A stretch of 64,000 nt of DNA from Aeromonas rivipollensis. Lineage in GTDB: Bacteria; Pseudomonadota; Gammaproteobacteria; Enterobacterales; Aeromonadaceae. Both the position numbers and the translations under genes were made by a program. The DNA is taken from assembly GCF_037811135.1 (NCBI RefSeq), contig NZ_CP149130.1:2600501-2664500 (forward strand), in the 5' to 3' direction. Of the stretch, positions 10,470 to 20,807 are shown in pieces. Each line of letters begins with the position of its first letter. Position 1 is the stretch's first letter. The notes below the pieces were generated by a model. That model was not told where the DNA came from. It saw only the letters and a list, made by a program, of their open reading frames with translations, and searched no databases.

Positions 10470-10561
10470 GTAATCAGTTCCTTGTTACTTCTTGGCCAGC
10501 AGGCTTGTTCCAGAGACGGAGAGGGTCGGCTTCACGGAGCCCCCTCCCCTTCACAACTCGT

Positions 10562-13372
10562 TTATTCCAGGGTCAGCGCGTCTTCCACCAGGGCTTTCTG
10601 CTGCTTGGCGTGGACAGACATGTAACCGACGGCCGGTGAGGCCGAGGCCGGGCGACCGGCGTAACGCAGACGGGCATTGCTTGGCAGCACGCTGTCATAG
10701 TGATGACGGGTGCTGTACCAGGCGCCCTGGTTCTGCGGCTCTTCCTGACACCAGACGAAATCGGTGACGTGGGCATAATCGGCCAGGATGGCGCGCACTT
10801 CCTCTTCCGGGAAGGGGTAGAGCTGCTCGATCCGCACCAGGGCCACGTCCTGCTGCTCCGCCTTGCGACGGGCATCGAGCAGGTCGTAGTAGACCTTGCC
10901 GGAGCAGAAGACCACCCGCTTGACGGCTTTCGGATCCAGGGCGTCGATCTCGCCGATGGCGTTCTGGAAAGTGCCTTCCGCCAGTTCGTCGAGCTTGCTC
11001 ACCGCCAGCGGGTGGCGCAGCAAGGACTTGGGCGTCATCACGATGAGCGGACGGCGCATCGGGCGCACCACCTGGCGGCGCAACATGTGGAACACCTGGG
11101 CAGGGGTGGAAGGCACGCATACCTGCATGTTGTGCTGGGCACACATCTGCAGATAGCGCTCCAGACGGGCGGAGGAGTGTTCCGGGCCCTGCCCCTCGTA
11201 ACCGTGGGGCAGCAGCATGGTCAGACCGCACATCCGGCCCCACTTCTGCTCGCCGGAGGAGAGGAACTGATCCACCACCACCTGGGCGCAGTTGGCGAAG
11301 TCGCCGAACTGGGCTTCCCAGATGGTCAGACCGGCCGGCTCCGCGCTGGCGTAGCCATATTCGAACGCCAGTACCGCGTTTTCGGTCAGCACCGAGTCGT
11401 AGATCTCGAACGGACCTTGCTCGTCGTGCAGGTTGCACAGCGGGGTATAGGTGCTGGCATCGGTCTGGCTGTGCAGCACGGCGTGGCGATGGAAGAAGGT
11501 GCCACGGCCGGAGTCTTCCCCGGTGAAGCGGATACGGGAACCCTTGTCCACCAGGGTGGCGTAGGCCAGGGTCTCGGCGAAGCCCCAGTCCACCAGCTTC
11601 TCGCCGGCGGCCATCAGGCGGCGATCTTCGTAGATCTTCTCGACCTGGCGTTGCAGCACATGGGTCGCCGGGTACTGGCTGATGCGCTCGCCGAGGGACT
11701 TGAGGTGATCCATGGGCACTGTGCTGTCATAGGGCATGGCCCAGTCGTGACCCAGGTACGGGGTCCAGTCCACGGAGTGCAGCTCCATGGGACGCCACTC
11801 CTTGCTCACCCGCTCGCCCCGATCCAGGGTATCGCGATAGTCGTTGACCAGGGTGGTGGCCAGCTCGGGAGTGATGGTGCCTTCGCCAATCAGCTGGTCG
11901 GCGTAGATCTTGCGCGGCGTCGGGTGCTGCTTGATCTTCTGGTACATCAAGGGCTGGGTCGCGCTCGGCTCGTCCGCTTCGTTGTGACCGTGACGACGGT
12001 AGCAGACCAGCTCGATCACCACGTCGCGCTTGAAGGTATTGCGGTAATCCAGCGCAATCTGGGTCACCAGCACCACGGCTTCCGGGTCGTCCCCGTTGAC
12101 GTGCAGTACCGGCGCCTGCACCGCCTTGGCGATGTCGGTACAGTATTCGGTGGAGCGCAGGTCACGTTGATAGGAGGTGGTGAAGCCGACCTGGTTGTTG
12201 ATGACGATGCGCACAGTGCCGCCGACGCCGTAGGCACGGGTCAGGGACATGTTAAAGGTCTCGGCCACCACCCCCTGCCCCGCGATGGCGGAGTCACCGT
12301 GGATGGTGATGGGCAACACGCTGGAGCCGTCCTTGTCACCGCGTCTGTCCATGCGAGCACGCACGGAGCCGATGACCACGGGGTTGACGATCTCGAGGTG
12401 GGACGGGTTGAAGGCCAGCGCCAGGTGGACGTTGCCGCCCGGGGTGGCGAAGTCGGAGGAGAAGCCCATGTGGTACTTCACATCCCCTGTGCCCCAGGAC
12501 TCGCCGTGCTTGCCGGCGAACTCGTCGAACAGGTCCTGGGCGCGCTTGCCCAGCACGTTGATCAGCACGTTCAGGCGACCGCGGTGGGCCATGCCGATGA
12601 CGGCCTCCTTGCAGCCCTGCTCACCGGCGCGGCGGATCAATTCTTTCAGCATGGGCACCATGGCATCACCCCCTTCCAGGGAGAAACGCTTGGCCCCCGG
12701 GAACTTGGCGCCCAGGTATTTTTCCAGCCCTTCGGCGGCGGTCAGGCTCTCGAGGAAGCGGGTCTTCTCCTCGGTGCTGTAGTTGCCCTTGGCTTCGATG
12801 GATTCAAGACGGTCTTGCAGCCAGCGCTTCTCCTCGGTGGAGGTGATGTGCATGTAGTCTGCACCTATGCTGCTGCAGTAGGTTTTCTTCAGCGAGGCGT
12901 AGAGATCGGAGAGCACCATGGTCTCGCGACCGATGGCGTAGGAGCCCACATTGAAGGTGGCTTCCATGTCTGCGCCCTGCAGGTTGTGGAAGGCGGGATC
13001 CAGTTCGGCAACGGTTTCACGGGTCCAGAGGCCGAGGGGATCCAGATTGGCATTCTGGTGACCGCGGAAGCGGAAGGCGTTGATCAGCTGCAGTACGCGC
13101 ACCTGCTTGGCATCCACCTGGGGATCGGAGACCGGAGCGCTGTAACGGGAGGGATCCTTGGCCAGGCGGCGGAAATAGTCGCGAACCTGGGAATGGGGTT
13201 GTTCAACTGCATGGCCATTGACCTGGGGCAGCTCGCTAAACAGGCTGCGCCACTCATCGGCCACGGAGTCGGGGTTTTCCAGGAAGGATTCGTACAAATC
13301 CTCAATGTAGCTTGCATTCGCACCAGCCAGGTGAGATGACTCCAACCAGGCCTTCATCACGCCGTTATGCAT
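10562..13372 (-). CDS. sucA: 2-oxoglutarate dehydrogenase E1 component
   Basis: This 936-residue thiamine-diphosphate enzyme decarboxylates 2-oxoglutarate and passes the succinyl group to SucB lipoate. The start at 13372 (MHNGVMKAWLESSHLAGAN) aligns with E. coli SucA (933 residues), including the N-terminal helix that binds E2. Visible marks are KRFSLEGGDAMVP, GMAHRGRLNVL and GDSAIAGQGVV in the ThDP region and the C-terminal transketolase-like half. It lies 114 bp after sdhB, with a hairpin in the gap. Confidence 0.97.
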   Translation of the reverse strand: MHNGVMKAWLESSHLAGANASYIEDLYESFLENPDSVADEWRSLFSELPQVNGHAVEQPHSQVRDYFRRLAKDPSRYSAPVSDPQVDAKQVRVLQLINAFRFRGHQNANLDPLGLWTRETVAELDPAFHNLQGADMEATFNVGSYAIGRETMVLSDLYASLKKTYCSSIGADYMHITSTEEKRWLQDRLESIEAKGNYSTEEKTRFLESLTAAEGLEKYLGAKFPGAKRFSLEGGDAMVPMLKELIRRAGEQGCKEAVIGMAHRGRLNVLINVLGKRAQDLFDEFAGKHGESWGTGDVKYHMGFSSDFATPGGNVHLALAFNPSHLEIVNPVVIGSVRARMDRRGDKDGSSVLPITIHGDSAIAGQGVVAETFNMSLTRAYGVGGTVRIVINNQVGFTTSYQRDLRSTEYCTDIAKAVQAPVLHVNGDDPEAVVLVTQIALDYRNTFKRDVVIELVCYRRHGHNEADEPSATQPLMYQKIKQHPTPRKIYADQLIGEGTITPELATTLVNDYRDTLDRGERVSKEWRPMELHSVDWTPYLGHDWAMPYDSTVPMDHLKSLGERISQYPATHVLQRQVEKIYEDRRLMAAGEKLVDWGFAETLAYATLVDKGSRIRFTGEDSGRGTFFHRHAVLHSQTDASTYTPLCNLHDEQGPFEIYDSVLTENAVLAFEYGYASAEPAGLTIWEAQFGDFANCAQVVVDQFLSSGEQKWGRMCGLTMLLPHGYEGQGPEHSSARLERYLQMCAQHNMQVCVPSTPAQVFHMLRRQVVRPMRRPLIVMTPKSLLRHPLAVSKLDELAEGTFQNAIGEIDALDPKAVKRVVFCSGKVYYDLLDARRKAEQQDVALVRIEQLYPFPEEEVRAILADYAHVTDFVWCQEEPQNQGAWYSTRHHYDSVLPSNARLRYAGRPASASPAVGYMSVHAKQQKALVEDALTLE

Positions 13373-13419
13373 TTCTATCCCTTGTACATCTTGTTCACTG
13401 CAGCGCAGCTTGTAGGGTC

Positions 13420-13446
13420 ATAGCCATCCCGGGACGGGATGGCTAT
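13420..13446 (-). other. stem-loop between sdhB and sucA
   Basis: ATAGCCATCCC at 13420-13430 pairs perfectly with GGGATGGCTAT at 13436-13446 around a 5-nt loop. No T-tract follows in the direction of transcription, so it is more likely an mRNA stability or processing hairpin than a terminator. Confidence 0.5.
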
Positions 13447-13486
13447 CCAGAGGTCGGGCCCGGCGCAAGGCGTCCTGGCCCTGGTA

Positions 13487-14203
13487 TCAAACAGCCCGGT
13501 TGAGCAACATCGACTTGATCTGACCGATGGCCTTGGTCGGGTTCAAGCCCTTGGGACAGACGTTCACGCAGTTCATGATGCCGTGGCAGCGGAACACGCT
13601 AAAGGCGTCATCCAGGTTGCCCAGTCGTTCAGTGGCGGCGGTGTCGCGGCTGTCTGCCAGCCAGCGGTAGGCGGCGAGCAGCCCGGCCGGGCCGATGAAC
13701 TTGTCCGGGTTCCACCAGAAGGAGGGGCAAGAGGTGGAGCAGCAGGCACAGAGAATACACTCGTACAGGCCATCCAGCTTGGCGCGCTCTTCGGGGGATT
13801 GCAGGTGCTCACGCACGGGCGGCAGTTTTTCATCGTTGATGAGGAAGGGCTTGACCTTCTCCCACTGGGTGTAGAACTGGGTCATGTCGATCACCAGATC
13901 GCGGATCACTGGCAGACCAGGCAGGGGCCGGATGACGACCTTGTTGCCCTTCTTCAGCAGATCGGAGAGCGGGGTGATGCAGGCAAGACCGTTCTTGCCA
14001 TTCATGTTGAGACCGTCTGATCCACAGACCCCTTCGCGGCAGGAGCGGCGGAAGGAGAGCGTGGGATCCAGCTCTTTGAGCTGGATCAGTGCGTCGAGCA
14101 CCATCATGTCGGAACCTTCAGGAATATCAAGACGATATTCCTTCATATGCGGGACGTTATCAACATCCGGGTTGTATCTGTAAACAGAGAATGTGACGTT
14201 CAT
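13487..14203 (-). CDS. sdhB: succinate dehydrogenase iron-sulfur subunit
   Basis: The 238-residue electron-transfer subunit, same length as E. coli SdhB, linking SdhA FAD to quinone. Ligands of three clusters are visible: the [2Fe-2S] set in SCREGVCGSDGLNMNGKNGLAC, the [4Fe-4S] set in CILCACCSTSCP, and the [3Fe-4S] set in CHGIMNCVNVCPKGL. It sits on the cytoplasmic face of the membrane with SdhA. It is 17 bp downstream of sdhA in sdhCDAB order. Confidence 0.97.
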   Translation of the reverse strand: MNVTFSVYRYNPDVDNVPHMKEYRLDIPEGSDMMVLDALIQLKELDPTLSFRRSCREGVCGSDGLNMNGKNGLACITPLSDLLKKGNKVVIRPLPGLPVIRDLVIDMTQFYTQWEKVKPFLINDEKLPPVREHLQSPEERAKLDGLYECILCACCSTSCPSFWWNPDKFIGPAGLLAAYRWLADSRDTAATERLGNLDDAFSVFRCHGIMNCVNVCPKGLNPTKAIGQIKSMLLNRAV

Positions 14204-14220
14204 TGTGGTTGCCTCCGCAA

Positions 14221-15987
14221 TCAGTAAGTCCGCACCTTGGGTGGGAATGCCTCACGGGTTTTCGGAGACATGTTGACAGCACGACGGGTCATGGACTCGG
14301 TGTCCGGATGATAGAGGCTGTGGCACAGCCAGCTCTCGTCGTCACGCTCCGGGAAGTCGAAGCGGCTATGGGCGCCCCGGCTCTCGGTACGGAAGTTGGC
14401 GGCAACCGCGGTGGCAAACGCCGTCTCCATCAGGTTGTCCAGCTCCAGGCACTCGATGCGCTGGGTGTTGAACTCCTTGGAGGTGTCGTCCAGACGGGCA
14501 TTCTTGAGGCGCTCGCGGATGAGTTTCAGCTCGGCCAGCCCTTCTGCCATGGCGTCCCCTTCACGGAACACGGAGAAGTTGTTCTGCATGCAGCGTTGCA
14601 GGTCACGGCGGATCTCGGCGGGATCCTCGCCATCGCGGTTGTTCTCCCAGCGATTGAAGCGGGCCAGCGCCGCGGCGATATCGGATTCGGAGGCCTCGCG
14701 ACCATGATCCATCTCGCCCAGGGTCTCCACCAGGTGCATGCCGGCGGCACGACCGAACACCACCAGATCCAGCAGGGAGTTGCCACCCAGGCGGTTGGCA
14801 CCGTGCACGGAGACGCAGGCTATCTCCCCCACCGCGAACAGGCCGACCACAGGGACGTCGTTGCCGTCTTTATCCTGAGTCAGGCACTGGCCGTTCACGC
14901 TGGTCGGCACGCCGCCCATCATGTAGTGGCAGGTCGGGATGATGGGAATGGGTTCCTTGACCGGATCCACGTGGGCGAAGGTGCGAGAGAGCTCGCAGAT
15001 GCCCGGCAGACGGGATTCCAGCACCTCTTTGCCGAGGTGATCCAGCTTGAGCTTGATGTGCGGACCCCAGGGACCGTCACAACCACGGCCTTCTCGGATC
15101 TCGATCATGATGGAACGAGCCACCACGTCGCGACCGGCCAGGTCCTTGGCGTTCGGCGCATAACGCTCCATGAAGCGCTCGCCATCTTTATTGAGCAGAT
15201 AGCCGCCTTCACCACGGCAACCCTCGGTCACCAATACCCCTGCCCCGGCGATGCCGGTGGGGTGGAACTGCCAGAACTCCATGTCCTGCACGCCAACCCC
15301 GGCACGCAGTGCCATGCCGACGCCGTCACCGGTGTTGATGTGGGCGTTGGTGGTGGACTGGTAGATACGACCGGCGCCGCCGGTGGCGAGCACCGTGGCC
15401 TTGGCCTTGAAGTAGACGACTTCACCGCTCTCCATGTCGATGGCGGTACAGCCAACGATGTGGCCATCCTGGTTCTTCACCAGATCCAGGGCATACCACT
15501 CGGAGAAGACGGTGGTCTTGTTCTTGACGTTCTGCTGATACAGGGTATGCAGCAGGGCGTGACCGGTCCGGTCGGCCGCGGCCGCGGTACGGGCCGCCTG
15601 CTCGCCGCCAAAATTCTTGGACTGACCGCCGAAGGGGCGCTGATAGACAGAGCCGTTGTCGAAACGGGAGAAGGGCAAGCCCATGTTCTCCAGCTCATAG
15701 ATGGCCTCGGGGCCGGTCTTGCACATGTATTCAATCGCTTCCTGGTCACCGATGTAATCGGAGCCCTTGACGGTGTCATACATGTGCCACTGCCAGTTGT
15801 CGTCATGGGCATTGCCCAGGGCGACCGTGATCCCGCCCTGGGCGGAAACCGTGTGGGAACGAGTCGGGAAAACCTTGGAAAGCAGTGCGCAGCTCTTGCC
15901 GGACTGGGCAATCTGCAGCGCGGCGCGCATGCCGGCACCACCGGCACCGATCACGACCGCATCAAATTCACGAGTTGGAATAGTCAC
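14221..15987 (-). CDS. sdhA: succinate dehydrogenase flavoprotein subunit
   Basis: This catalytic subunit oxidises succinate to fumarate using covalently bound FAD. The dinucleotide motif [12 protein letters not shown] is near residue 12, the FAD-linked histidine is in [11 protein letters not shown] near residue 45, and substrate-site residues are in HPTGIAGAG and the CHYMMGGV region. I chose the GTG at 15987 (MTIPTREFD), immediately after the sdhD stop, giving 588 residues as in E. coli. A GTG three codons upstream, overlapping sdhD, is also possible. Confidence 0.95.
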   Translation of the reverse strand: MTIPTREFDAVVIGAGGAGMRAALQIAQSGKSCALLSKVFPTRSHTVSAQGGITVALGNAHDDNWQWHMYDTVKGSDYIGDQEAIEYMCKTGPEAIYELENMGLPFSRFDNGSVYQRPFGGQSKNFGGEQAARTAAAADRTGHALLHTLYQQNVKNKTTVFSEWYALDLVKNQDGHIVGCTAIDMESGEVVYFKAKATVLATGGAGRIYQSTTNAHINTGDGVGMALRAGVGVQDMEFWQFHPTGIAGAGVLVTEGCRGEGGYLLNKDGERFMERYAPNAKDLAGRDVVARSIMIEIREGRGCDGPWGPHIKLKLDHLGKEVLESRLPGICELSRTFAHVDPVKEPIPIIPTCHYMMGGVPTSVNGQCLTQDKDGNDVPVVGLFAVGEIACVSVHGANRLGGNSLLDLVVFGRAAGMHLVETLGEMDHGREASESDIAAALARFNRWENNRDGEDPAEIRRDLQRCMQNNFSVFREGDAMAEGLAELKLIRERLKNARLDDTSKEFNTQRIECLELDNLMETAFATAVAANFRTESRGAHSRFDFPERDDESWLCHSLYHPDTESMTRRAVNMSPKTREAFPPKVRTY

Positions 15988-15988
15988 C

Positions 15989-16333
15989 TTACACACCCCA
16001 CAGCACGACGAAACCCGTCATCAGATAGACGAACAGCACCACCACCAGCGCAAACTGCAGCGCACCGCGCAGCCCGACCGGCTTGATATAGTCGGTCAGC
16101 ACCTGCCACAGACCGATCCAGGCGTGGATCAGGACGCACAAGAGCGTCAGCAGCGTGAAGACCTTGGTGAAGGTTGTGGCGAAGAAGCCGGTCCACACCT
16201 CGTAGGTAATGTCGTTGAAGGCGACAAAGCCGACCAGATAGAGGACGTAAGCCGTCATGATGAGGGCGGTGGCGCGGATCAGGATGTAATCATGAACACC
16301 GCTGCGCCCGAAAGTTGCAGAATTGGTTACCAT
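15989..16333 (-). CDS. sdhD: succinate dehydrogenase membrane anchor subunit
   Basis: This 114-residue protein with three membrane helices anchors SdhAB and, with SdhC, binds haem b and ubiquinone. The haem-ligand-type histidine lies in [15 protein letters not shown] near residue 70, which also carries the conserved DY used in quinone binding. The ATG at 16333 ([12 protein letters not shown]) overlaps the sdhC end by 7 bp and matches the usual family length of about 115. A longer open frame upstream is just the sdhC region read out of phase. Confidence 0.94.
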   Translation of the reverse strand: MVTNSATFGRSGVHDYILIRATALIMTAYVLYLVGFVAFNDITYEVWTGFFATTFTKVFTLLTLLCVLIHAWIGLWQVLTDYIKPVGLRGALQFALVVVLFVYLMTGFVVLWGV

Positions 16334-16716
16334 ACCAGTACCCCCGCCAATACCGCCAGAATCCCGGTAATCACGAAGCCCACCCGGGCACTCTGATTCG
16401 CGGAATCCAGCTCTTCCCAATGCCCCATGTCCATGACCAGATGACGCAGGCCGCCCACTATGTGGTATGCCAGCGCAGTCAGGATCCCCCACAACACGAA
16501 CTTGACCAGGAAGTTGTCCATGATGGCAACGACGGTTTCAAATCCTTCGGGAGAGGAGAGTGAAGTACCAAGCATCCACAGCAAGATGGCCAGCGCCACA
16601 AAGGTGATGACCCCTGAGACACGGTGCAAGATGGAAGCGATGGCGGTGACAGGAAAGCTGATCGTTTGCAGGTCGAGGTTTACAGGTCTCTGTTTATTTT
16701 TCACGGCTTTGCCCAC
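16327..16716 (-). CDS. sdhC: succinate dehydrogenase cytochrome b556 subunit
   Basis: This 129-residue membrane subunit has the same length as E. coli SdhC. It has the diagnostic [10 protein letters not shown] start region, SILHRVSGV (quinone-site serine and arginine) and the haem-ligand histidine in [13 protein letters not shown] near residue 84. Three membrane helices are visible. The start is GTG at 16716, preceded by GGAG at good spacing. It is the first gene of the long sdhCDAB-sucABCD unit, divergent from gltA. Confidence 0.95.
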   Translation of the reverse strand: MGKAVKNKQRPVNLDLQTISFPVTAIASILHRVSGVITFVALAILLWMLGTSLSSPEGFETVVAIMDNFLVKFVLWGILTALAYHIVGGLRHLVMDMGHWEELDSANQSARVGFVITGILAVLAGVLVW

Positions 16717-17139
16717 TCAGCTCCATTGAGCACGTTAGTTATTGTTTTCACACGCTTTGAGGGCTAGGAGTGGCATTTGTTAGGTTTTTGTTACCAAAAC
16801 AACTCAGAAAAGCCAAAAACAACATTTTAGATATCACATCTGGCTTTGCGAAAGCGTTTCAAACACCGACGGCCATCACCCACGAGGCGCAGTATATCGG
16901 CGGCCTTAACCAATGACAATCAATTAGCTACATAGAAAACCCAAAACCGTAAACCAGATCTCACAACCGCTTTAACAAGTCATTAATGATCATTCAAGAA
17001 AATTGACAAGAAGGTGGTTCTCTGGTTCAAATAAGGCGCTCCAGCCGCCGTGGTACGGGTAAGAACCTTTGCCAGCGTCATGAAAGTCGTAATAAAGTAG
17101 GGCTGGAACCAAATTATAAAAGAGCAAAGGAGACGTGCT
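16717..17139. promoter_or_regulatory. sdhC-gltA divergent promoter region
   Basis: A 423-bp gene-free region that drives the sdh-suc operon leftward and gltA rightward. It is AT-rich compared with the flanking genes. One ArcA-type direct repeat stands out (listed separately). Short open frames here have no protein-like composition. Confidence 0.7.
16779..16793. promoter_or_regulatory. ArcA-type direct repeat
   Basis: GTTAGGTTTTTGTTA has two GTTA elements starting exactly 11 bp apart, with T-rich sequence between them, as in the ArcA box. It lies 63 bp upstream of the sdhC start. ArcA repression of sdh and gltA under low oxygen is known in enterobacteria. Confidence 0.5.
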
Positions 17140-18426
17140 ATGGCTGATAAGATAGCCACCCTACATCTGCCCGGAAAAGAGCCGGTAGAACTACCGATCC
17201 TGTCCGGTACTGTTGGACCCGATGTAATCGATGTCAGAAAACTGGGCGCGCAAGGGTATTTCACCTTCGACCCCGGCTTTATGGCCACCGGTGCTTGCAA
17301 ATCATCCATTACCTATATCGACGGAGATCAGGGTGTCTTGCTGCACCGTGGTTATCCCATCGCCCAGTTGGCCACCCAGGCCAGTTACCTGGAAGTCTGC
17401 TACATACTGCTGTACGGCGAGGCGCCCACCAAGACGCAATACGCGGAATTTGAACGCCTGGTCACCCGCCACACCATGGTGCACGAGCAGATCGCCTTCT
17501 TCTTCCGCGGCTTCCGCCGTGACTCCCACCCCATGGCGATCATGTGCGGTGTGGTCAGCGCCCTGTCCGCCTTCTATCACGATGCCCTCGACATCAACAA
17601 CGAAGAGCATCGCGAGATCTGCGCCTTCCGTCTGCTCTCCAAGATGCCGACCCTGGCTGCCATGTGTTACAAGTACTCCATCGGCCAGCCCTTCATGCAG
17701 CCGCGTAACGCCCTCTCCTATGCCGGCAACTTCCTGCACATGATGTTTGGCGTACCGACCGAAGAGTACAAGGTCAACCCCATCGTCGAGCGGGCCATGG
17801 ATCGCATCTTCACTCTGCATGCGGATCACGAGCAGAACGCCTCCACCTCCACCGTGCGTCTGGCCGGCTCCTCCGGCGCCAACCCCTTTGCCTGTATCGC
17901 CGCGGGGATTGCCTCCCTGTGGGGTCCGGCCCACGGCGGTGCCAACGAAGCCTGCCTCAAGATGCTCGAAGAGATTGGCTCCGTGGATCGCATCCCCGAG
18001 TACATTGCCAAGGCCAAGGACAAGAACGATCCCTTCCGTCTGATGGGTTTCGGTCACCGGGTCTACAAGAACCACGATCCCCGTGCCACCGTGATGCGCG
18101 AGACCTGCCACGAGGTACTGACAGAGCTGCAGATCAAGGATCCGCTGCTGGATGTGGCCATGGAGCTGGAGCGCATCGCGCTGTCCGACCCCTACTTCAT
18201 CGAGAAGAAGCTCTACCCGAACGTGGACTTCTACTCCGGCATCATCATGAAGGCCATCGGCATCCCCATGTCCATGTTCACCGTGATCTTCGCCATCTCC
18301 CGCACCATCGGCTGGATAGCCCACTGGAACGAGATGCACTCGGACCCGGATCAGAAGATCGGTCGTCCGCGTCAGCTCTATACCGGCCTGGCCCAACGGG
18401 ATTTCACTCCGCTCGATCAACGCTGA
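17140..18426 (+). CDS. gltA: citrate synthase
   Basis: The 428-residue type II (hexameric, NADH-sensitive class) citrate synthase condenses oxaloacetate with acetyl-CoA. E. coli GltA has 427 residues. Visible marks are the N-terminal [15 protein letters not shown] region, the substrate-binding [10 protein letters not shown] with its catalytic histidine, [14 protein letters not shown], and the FYSGI segment with the nearby catalytic aspartate region. The start ATG at 17140 follows an AAAGGAG ribosome site. It is divergent from sdhC and ends at a strong terminator. Confidence 0.97.
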   Translation: MADKIATLHLPGKEPVELPILSGTVGPDVIDVRKLGAQGYFTFDPGFMATGACKSSITYIDGDQGVLLHRGYPIAQLATQASYLEVCYILLYGEAPTKTQYAEFERLVTRHTMVHEQIAFFFRGFRRDSHPMAIMCGVVSALSAFYHDALDINNEEHREICAFRLLSKMPTLAAMCYKYSIGQPFMQPRNALSYAGNFLHMMFGVPTEEYKVNPIVERAMDRIFTLHADHEQNASTSTVRLAGSSGANPFACIAAGIASLWGPAHGGANEACLKMLEEIGSVDRIPEYIAKAKDKNDPFRLMGFGHRVYKNHDPRATVMRETCHEVLTELQIKDPLLDVAMELERIALSDPYFIEKKLYPNVDFYSGIIMKAIGIPMSMFTVIFAISRTIGWIAHWNEMHSDPDQKIGRPRQLYTGLAQRDFTPLDQR

Positions 18427-18452
18427 TCCGGCAAGTTGTCATGGTTTGTTAC

Positions 18453-18476
18453 AAAGGCGGTCATTGACCGCCTTTT
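18453..18476 (+). terminator. gltA terminator
   Basis: AAAGGCGGTC, loop ATT, GACCGCCTTTT, 27 bp after the gltA stop. The stem is perfect over 10 bp and merges into a short T run. Confidence 0.85.
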
Positions 18477-18521
18477 CATTTGAGGGTTTAATCGCGCCCT
18501 TTTACGCCAAGGACACCCGTC

Positions 18522-18836
18522 ATGAAAGCTCCCCTGCTCCTCTGCTCCGCCCTGTTGCTCAGCGCCTGCCAGAGCACCCCGACCACAGAGACCCTCTATA
18601 TCCAGGACAAGCTGGCCGACTGCGTCGGTGTCGCCCCCATGAAGTGCATGCAGGTGCGCAGCCAGCCCGGTGAGAGCTGGACCCTCTTCTACCAGCAGAT
18701 CGAGGGCTTCACCTTCGAGCCAGGTTTCCGCTATCAGCTGGAAGTGCGTACCGAACAGCTCACCGACGTGCCGGCAGACGCCTCCTCGGTGCGCTATCAG
18801 CTGATCAAGGTGGTGAGCAAAGAGGCCATTCGCTGA
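18522..18836 (+). CDS. DUF4377 lipoprotein
   Basis: This 104-residue predicted lipoprotein has a short signal with the lipobox LLSAC (cysteine near residue 16), so it is probably lipid-anchored in the cell envelope. The mature part has the DUF4377 pattern: a cysteine pair in ADCVGVAPMKCMQV, then SWTLFYQQIEGFTFEPGFRY and a final strand-rich stretch. This domain often accompanies HslJ/META folds. Its function is unknown. An AAGGA motif precedes the ATG. Confidence 0.75.
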   Translation: MKAPLLLCSALLLSACQSTPTTETLYIQDKLADCVGVAPMKCMQVRSQPGESWTLFYQQIEGFTFEPGFRYQLEVRTEQLTDVPADASSVRYQLIKVVSKEAIR

Positions 18837-18928
18837 GCCTTGAGGGCCCCGGTTCCGTTTGCGCGCCCCTTGGGTTATGCTGACCCCTTCTTTCAAGGGT
18901 TGACCAGGGGCGCACGCCCCCCAGTACG

Positions 18929-19423
18929 ATGATCAAGATAAGAACCATACGCCCCCCAGACTGGCCCGCCATCATGGCCATTCAGAGCGAGTGCTACCAC
19001 CAACTGGAGCCCGAGCCCCTCGAGGTGATGAGCAACAAGGCAGAGCTCGCCCCCGCCTGCTGCTGGGTCGCCGAGCGCCAGGGCAAGGTGCTGGGCTATC
19101 TGCTCTGCCATCCCTGGCGCGCCCACTGCCCTCCTCCGCTCTCGCAACCCTTGCAGTCCCTCACCGACCACGAGGAGTTCTACCTGCACGATCTCGCTGT
19201 CAGTGGCGAGGCGCGCGGTCTGGGGGTGGGCCAGCGGCTGCTCGCCACTGCCCTCGCCTTTGCCAGCGATGAGGGTTACCAGCATGCCGGGCTGGTGGCG
19301 GTGCAGGATGCCCCGGCCTTCTGGCGCAAGCAGGGCTTCGTGCCAGCCAGGACCCCCAAGTCGCTGGAGGAGTATGGCGAGGGCGCCGTCTATATGCGGC
19401 TACCTTTGACCGAACCGGCCTGA
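18929..19423 (+). CDS. GNAT-family N-acetyltransferase
   Basis: This 164-residue protein has the GNAT acetyl-CoA fold. It begins IRTIRPPDWPAIMAIQ, with a beta strand EFYLHDLAVSGEARGLGVGQRLL that contains the pyrophosphate-binding (R/Q)xxGxG/A motif near residue 97, and a final strand with HAGLVAVQDAPAFWRKQGF. Members acetylate amines on small molecules or proteins. The substrate is not predictable. It stands alone between gltA and fabB and ends at a shared terminator. Confidence 0.85.
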   Translation: MIKIRTIRPPDWPAIMAIQSECYHQLEPEPLEVMSNKAELAPACCWVAERQGKVLGYLLCHPWRAHCPPPLSQPLQSLTDHEEFYLHDLAVSGEARGLGVGQRLLATALAFASDEGYQHAGLVAVQDAPAFWRKQGFVPARTPKSLEEYGEGAVYMRLPLTEPA

Positions 19424-19441
19424 GACCCAGTTCAAGCCAAT

Positions 19442-19469
19442 AAAAAAGGCGCCTTGCGGCGCCTTTTTT
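19442..19469. terminator. bidirectional terminator
   Basis: AAAAAAGGCGCC, loop TTGC, GGCGCCTTTTTT. The A and T runs on either side let it end both the GNAT gene and the convergent fabB. Confidence 0.92.
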
Positions 19470-19484
19470 CACTTCATCGGTTCA

Positions 19485-20696
19485 TCAAGCCTTGAACTTG
19501 CTGAAGACCAGGGAGGCGTTGGTACCGCCAAAGCCGAAGCTGTTGGACATGACGGTATTAAGATCGGCGGTTTCGTAGGCGCGCACTATGGGCAGACCCA
19601 CCGCCTTCTCGTCCAGGTTCTCGATGTTGATGCTGGGGGCGATGAAGCCGTGTTCCATCATCAGCAGGGAGTAGACGGCCTCATGCACACCGGCGGCGCC
19701 CAGGGCATGACCCGTCATGGCCTTGGTGGCGGAGAGCTTGGGCGCATTGCTGCCAAACAGGGTCTGGATGGCTTCAAGCTCCTTGGTATCACCGACCGGG
19801 GTGGAGGTACCGTGGGTGTTGATGTAGTCCACGGAGCCGACGTCCTTCATCGCCATCTTCATGCAACGCACAGCGCCTTCACCGCTCGGGGCGACCATGT
19901 CGTAGCCGTCGGAGGTGGCACCGTAACCGGTGATCTCGGCGTAGATGTGGGCACCGCGGGCCAGGGCATGTTCCAGCTCCTCGACCACCAAGATACCGCC
20001 GCCACCGGAGATGACGAAACCATCGCGGTCCGCATCATAGGTACGGGACGCCTTTTCAGGGGTGTCATTGTACTTGGTGGAGAGGGCGCCCATGGCGTCG
20101 AACTGTATGGTGGAAGACCAGTCCAGCTCCTCGCCGCCGCCGGCGAAGACGATGTCCTGCTTGCCAAGCTGGATCAGCTCCAGTGCGTGACCTATGCAGT
20201 GGGCAGAGGTGGCACAGGCGGAGCTGATGGTGTAGTTGACACCCTTGATCTTGAACGGGGTGGCCAGGCAGGCAGAGGTGGTGGAGGACATGGTGCGCGG
20301 CACCATGTAGGGACCCACGCGCTTGACCCCTTTCTCACGGGCAATGTCCGCAGACTCGGAGGTGTTCTTGCCGGAGGCGCCGCCGGATCCGACCACTATG
20401 CCGGTACGCTCGTTGGAGACCTGATCCTCTGGCAGACCCGCGTCAGCGATGGCCTGCTCCATGGACAGATAGGCATAGGCCGCAGCGTCACCCATGAAAC
20501 GCATGACTTTACGGTCGATCAGTTCAGACGGATCGAGTTTGATGTTACCCCAGACACGGCTGCGCAGGTTGTATTGTTCAAACTGCTCGGAATAGGTGAT
20601 GCCGGATTTGCCTGCTTTCAGGGAGGCCAGCACCTCTTCCTTGTTGTTGCCGATACTGGAGATGACGCCGATACCGGTGATCACTGCTCTTCTCAT
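19485..20696 (-). CDS. fabB: beta-ketoacyl-ACP synthase I
   Basis: This 403-residue condensing enzyme of fatty-acid elongation is needed for unsaturated fatty acids. The Cys-His-His triad is visible: cysteine in [10 protein letters not shown] near 163, histidine in [12 protein letters not shown] near 298, histidine in [10 protein letters not shown] near 333. The start ATG at 20696 ([11 protein letters not shown]) matches E. coli FabB. Upstream in-frame residues do not look like protein. It is divergent from mnmC with about 110 bp between them, as in E. coli. Confidence 0.97.
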   Translation of the reverse strand: MRRAVITGIGVISSIGNNKEEVLASLKAGKSGITYSEQFEQYNLRSRVWGNIKLDPSELIDRKVMRFMGDAAAYAYLSMEQAIADAGLPEDQVSNERTGIVVGSGGASGKNTSESADIAREKGVKRVGPYMVPRTMSSTTSACLATPFKIKGVNYTISSACATSAHCIGHALELIQLGKQDIVFAGGGEELDWSSTIQFDAMGALSTKYNDTPEKASRTYDADRDGFVISGGGGILVVEELEHALARGAHIYAEITGYGATSDGYDMVAPSGEGAVRCMKMAMKDVGSVDYINTHGTSTPVGDTKELEAIQTLFGSNAPKLSATKAMTGHALGAAGVHEAVYSLLMMEHGFIAPSINIENLDEKAVGLPIVRAYETADLNTVMSNSFGFGGTNASLVFSKFKA

Positions 20697-20807
20697 TAAT
20701 TCATCTCGTCTGGAAAAACTGGCACCGAGTCTACCCGCTTTCGGCTGCCAAACTGGTCTGCTTTCACGTAGAATGCCCGCGAATTTATGACGCGAGCAGA
20801 GGAAAAC

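Noticed and set aside
10700-13339. An 879-codon open frame opposite sucA
   Set aside because: It mirrors sucA codon positions and has no protein-like motif.
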